Position numbers and translations under genes: made by a program. Under the pieces are notes generated by a model. That model ran no database searches, was not told the origin of the DNA, and saw only the letters and a list, made by a program, of their open reading frames with translations. DNA of 17,581 bases from TH-plancto1 sp031431195 (lineage in GTDB: Bacteria; Planctomycetota; Planctomycetia; Planctomycetales; Planctomycetaceae): the NCBI GenBank assembly GCA_031431195.1, contig JANPCU010000407.1:1-17581 (forward strand), in the 5' to 3' direction. Positions 16,140 to 17,581 of the stretch are shown one piece after another (positions within the stretch are counted from its first letter, which is position 1; each line of letters starts with the position of its first letter).

Positions 16140-16613
16140 TCACTCGGCCACGTAATGCCCGCTCTTGCCCCCGCTCTTTTCGAGCAATCGAATCCCGGTG
16201 ATCTGCATGGCCCGGTCAACCGACTTGCACATGTCGTAGACCGTCAATGCCGCGATGCTCACGGCCATCAGAGCCTCCATCTCGACCCCCGTACGGCCTT
16301 GAACCGTCACCGTGGCCTCGATCCTCAGCTGCCGATCATCCAGGAACTCGAAGTCGATGGTGGCCCCATCCAGCCCCAGCGAATGGCAGAGCGGGATCAG
16401 TTCAGCAGTGCGTTTTGTGGCCATAATTCCAGCCAGCCGAGCGACCTCCAGCACGTCCCCCTTCGCGAGTTTTCGGTCGCGAATTAGAGCCATCGTGGTG
16501 GGCTGCATCACGACCACTCCCTCGGCTTTGGCTCGTCGTGCGGTGACAGCTTTGCCCCCCACATCGACCATGCGACTAGCCCCGGTGTCGTCGAAATGGG
16601 TCAGTTCAGGCAT
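16140..16613 (-). CDS. Cyclic pyranopterin monophosphate synthase MoaC
   Basis: MoaC works with the radical-SAM enzyme MoaA to make cyclic pyranopterin monophosphate, the first intermediate of molybdenum cofactor. This 157-residue form matches the usual length. Visible family sites are Lys51 in KGDV, IPLCH (73-77) with His77, and TGVEMEALMAVSIAALTVYDMCK (108-130), which includes Glu113, Asp127 and Lys130. I chose the ATG at 16613 because the protein then begins MPELTHFDDTG as in other MoaC proteins; the ATG at 16685 adds 24 atypical residues. No moaA, moaE or moeA is nearby. The gene is divergent from the helicase gene. Confidence 0.93.
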   Translation of the reverse strand: MPELTHFDDTGASRMVDVGGKAVTARRAKAEGVVVMQPTTMALIRDRKLAKGDVLEVARLAGIMATKRTAELIPLCHSLGLDGATIDFEFLDDRQLRIEATVTVQGRTGVEMEALMAVSIAALTVYDMCKSVDRAMQITGIRLLEKSGGKSGHYVAE

Positions 16614-16813
16614 CGGTGGTTTCGGGGGAGTTTGGGAATCTGGATATGGAAAAGACTTTCCACAGTGGTCGGAGCCCTGGAGCATAAAATTCTACTGCTC
16701 GCTCTCACACTGTCCATGTTGAGGACATCTTTGATTGAGAAACACCAACGGCGAGGCTGATGCGGGACTTGCGAATGGTCTAAGATAGTTAAGCATTAGG
16801 CGAGTCGAATTTC

Positions 16814-16818
16814 AGGAG
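16814..16818 (+). promoter_or_regulatory. Ribosome binding site setting the helicase GTG start
   Basis: AGGAG ends five bases before GTG at 16824. The ATG two bases earlier (16822) opens a different frame that does not encode helicase sequence. This supports the GTG as the start. Confidence 0.75.
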
Positions 16819-16823
16819 TCAAT

Positions 16824-17581
16824 GTGTCCCGCTTCGGCTTTCATCCCATCATTGATCGCTGGTTCGCCTCCCGGTTCGCCGGACCGACCGAGCCGCAGCT
16901 GCGCGGGTGGCCGGAGATCGCTGCGGGGCGGCATACCCTGATCGCGGCTCCGACGGGGAGCGGAAAGACGCTGACGGCGTTCCTGGCGGTGATTGACCGG
17001 CTGTTGAGAGAGGGGTTGGCGGGGACGCTGAAGGACGAGATGCGGGTGGTGTACCTCTCGCCGCTGCGGGCCTTGTCGAATGATATGCAGAAGAACCTCA
17101 GCGGGCCGCTGGCGGAGATCGGCCAGCTCGCCAAGGAGGCCGGGGAGGTGCTGCCGCCGCTGCGGGTCGGGCTGCGCACGGGCGATACGTCGGCGTATGA
17201 CCGGGCCAAGCTGGTGAAGCACCCTCCGCATATTTTGGTGACGACGCCGGAGTCGTTGTATCTGTTACTGACCTCGGAGAAGGGCCGCGCCGCACTGTCG
17301 ACAGTCGATACGGTGATTGTGGATGAGATCCATGCCCTGGCGAGAGACAAGCGCGGGTCGCATCTGGCGCTGAGCCTGGAGCGGTTGGAGCATCTGGTGG
17401 GCGAGCGGGGTGGCGTCAGCCCCCTGGTTCTTGACGGGACGAGTTCACCACGGAGGCACGGAGGCACGGAGAGTGAAGGGGAACCAGACCAGGCGAGCCG
17501 GGCGGCGTTAGCCCCCGGACTGGGCAACGGACAAGCGCAGGTGACAACGTTTTCCTCCCTCCCCCCCGCAGCGATGTCCTC
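16824..17581 (+). CDS. Lhr-type DEAD/DEAH helicase, 5' part, with repeat-derived insert
   Basis: The first 252 codons of a large ATP-dependent helicase of the Lhr group, a superfamily 2 enzyme linked to nucleic acid repair and RNA processing; the gene runs off the window. Motifs are in order: PTEPQLRGWP (21-30), motif I APTGSGKT (42-49), YLSPLRAL (77-84), LRTGDT (117-122), TTPESLYLLLTS (140-151) and motif II DEIHAL (167-172). Family likeness continues to LALSLERLEHLVG (181-193). Other Lhr proteins reach motif III (SAT) soon after this point. Here, from codon 194 to the window end, the sequence is Gly/Pro/Ser-rich and its DNA is made of dispersed repeat units. The frame stays open, so the insert is read through. 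SAT must lie beyond the window if it is present. Confidence 0.9.
   Translation, partial: MSRFGFHPIIDRWFASRFAGPTEPQLRGWPEIAAGRHTLIAAPTGSGKTLTAFLAVIDRLLREGLAGTLKDEMRVVYLSPLRALSNDMQKNLSGPLAEIGQLAKEAGEVLPPLRVGLRTGDTSAYDRAKLVKHPPHILVTTPESLYLLLTSEKGRAALSTVDTVIVDEIHALARDKRGSHLALSLERLEHLVGERGGVSPLVLDGTSSPRRHGGTESEGEPDQASRAALAPGLGNGQAQVTTFSSLPPAAMS
17400..17581 (+). repeat. Repeat cluster inside the helicase gene (copies C and D)
   Basis: Copy C of the GC-rich palindrome (17400-17431) matches the inverted intergenic copy at 8331-8362 over 32 bases. Copy D (17492-17517) is a variant with GGCGGCGTTAGCCCCC. Between them are two GGAGGCACGGAGGCACGGAG-type units (17449-17470) and an inverted pair, CTGGTTC (17424-17430) and GAACCAG (17481-17487). 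The last ~60 bases of the window are not recognisable as repeat, but they do not look like Lhr either. The cluster starts exactly where family resemblance stops. Confidence 0.7.

Noticed and set aside
16614..16685. ATG start adding 24 residues to MoaC
   Set aside because: MoaC proteins normally begin near the MPELTHFDDTG segment; the extension lacks family likeness.

Overview
The window looks like chromosomal DNA of a planctomycete (phylum Planctomycetota). This rests on four things: an EF-G of the spirochaete/planctomycete (spd) type with the P-loop AHIDSGKT; many exported proteins carrying Tat, Sec or lipoprotein-like signals; widely spaced genes, mostly single transcription units without obvious Shine-Dalgarno (SD) sites; and intergenic regions packed with short GC-rich palindromic repeats of a kind typical of this phylum. 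I see no tRNA, rRNA, CRISPR array, complete insertion sequence or phage gene.

Layout. Bases 1-666 hold no confident gene, only a possible 60-residue minus-strand ORF and several hairpins. Next come EF-G (+), a 30-bp palindromic terminator, and a plant-TRZ1-like RNase Z family protein (+). A 134-bp MITE-like repeat lies between this gene and a convergent GH38-like protein (-). A run of minus-strand genes follows, each separated by repeat islands: GH38-like protein, Tat-exported agmatine deiminase, exported two-domain esterase, exported YHS-domain protein, membrane or periplasmic phosphodiesterase, and an ammonium transporter with a possible sigma-54 promoter. The right end has a hemolysin III family membrane protein (+), moaC (-), and the first 252 codons of an Lhr-type helicase (+) that runs off the window.

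How the genes relate. This is not an obvious pathway cluster. EF-G and RNase Z serve translation and tRNA maturation, and MoaC serves molybdenum cofactor synthesis. The agmatine deiminase and ammonium transporter could both contribute to nitrogen scavenging, since the deiminase releases ammonia, but they are about 5 kb apart with unrelated genes between them. The most unusual layer is the repeats: two copies of a 129-134 bp element with TATACTTC-type ends, a 230-bp island bounded by perfect 24-bp inverted arms, and a short GC-rich palindrome family. One copy of that family matches an intergenic copy over 32 bases yet lies in frame inside the Lhr helicase gene. I found no convincing new multi-gene system; the repeat-in-gene insertion and the MITE-like pair are the leads most worth following.
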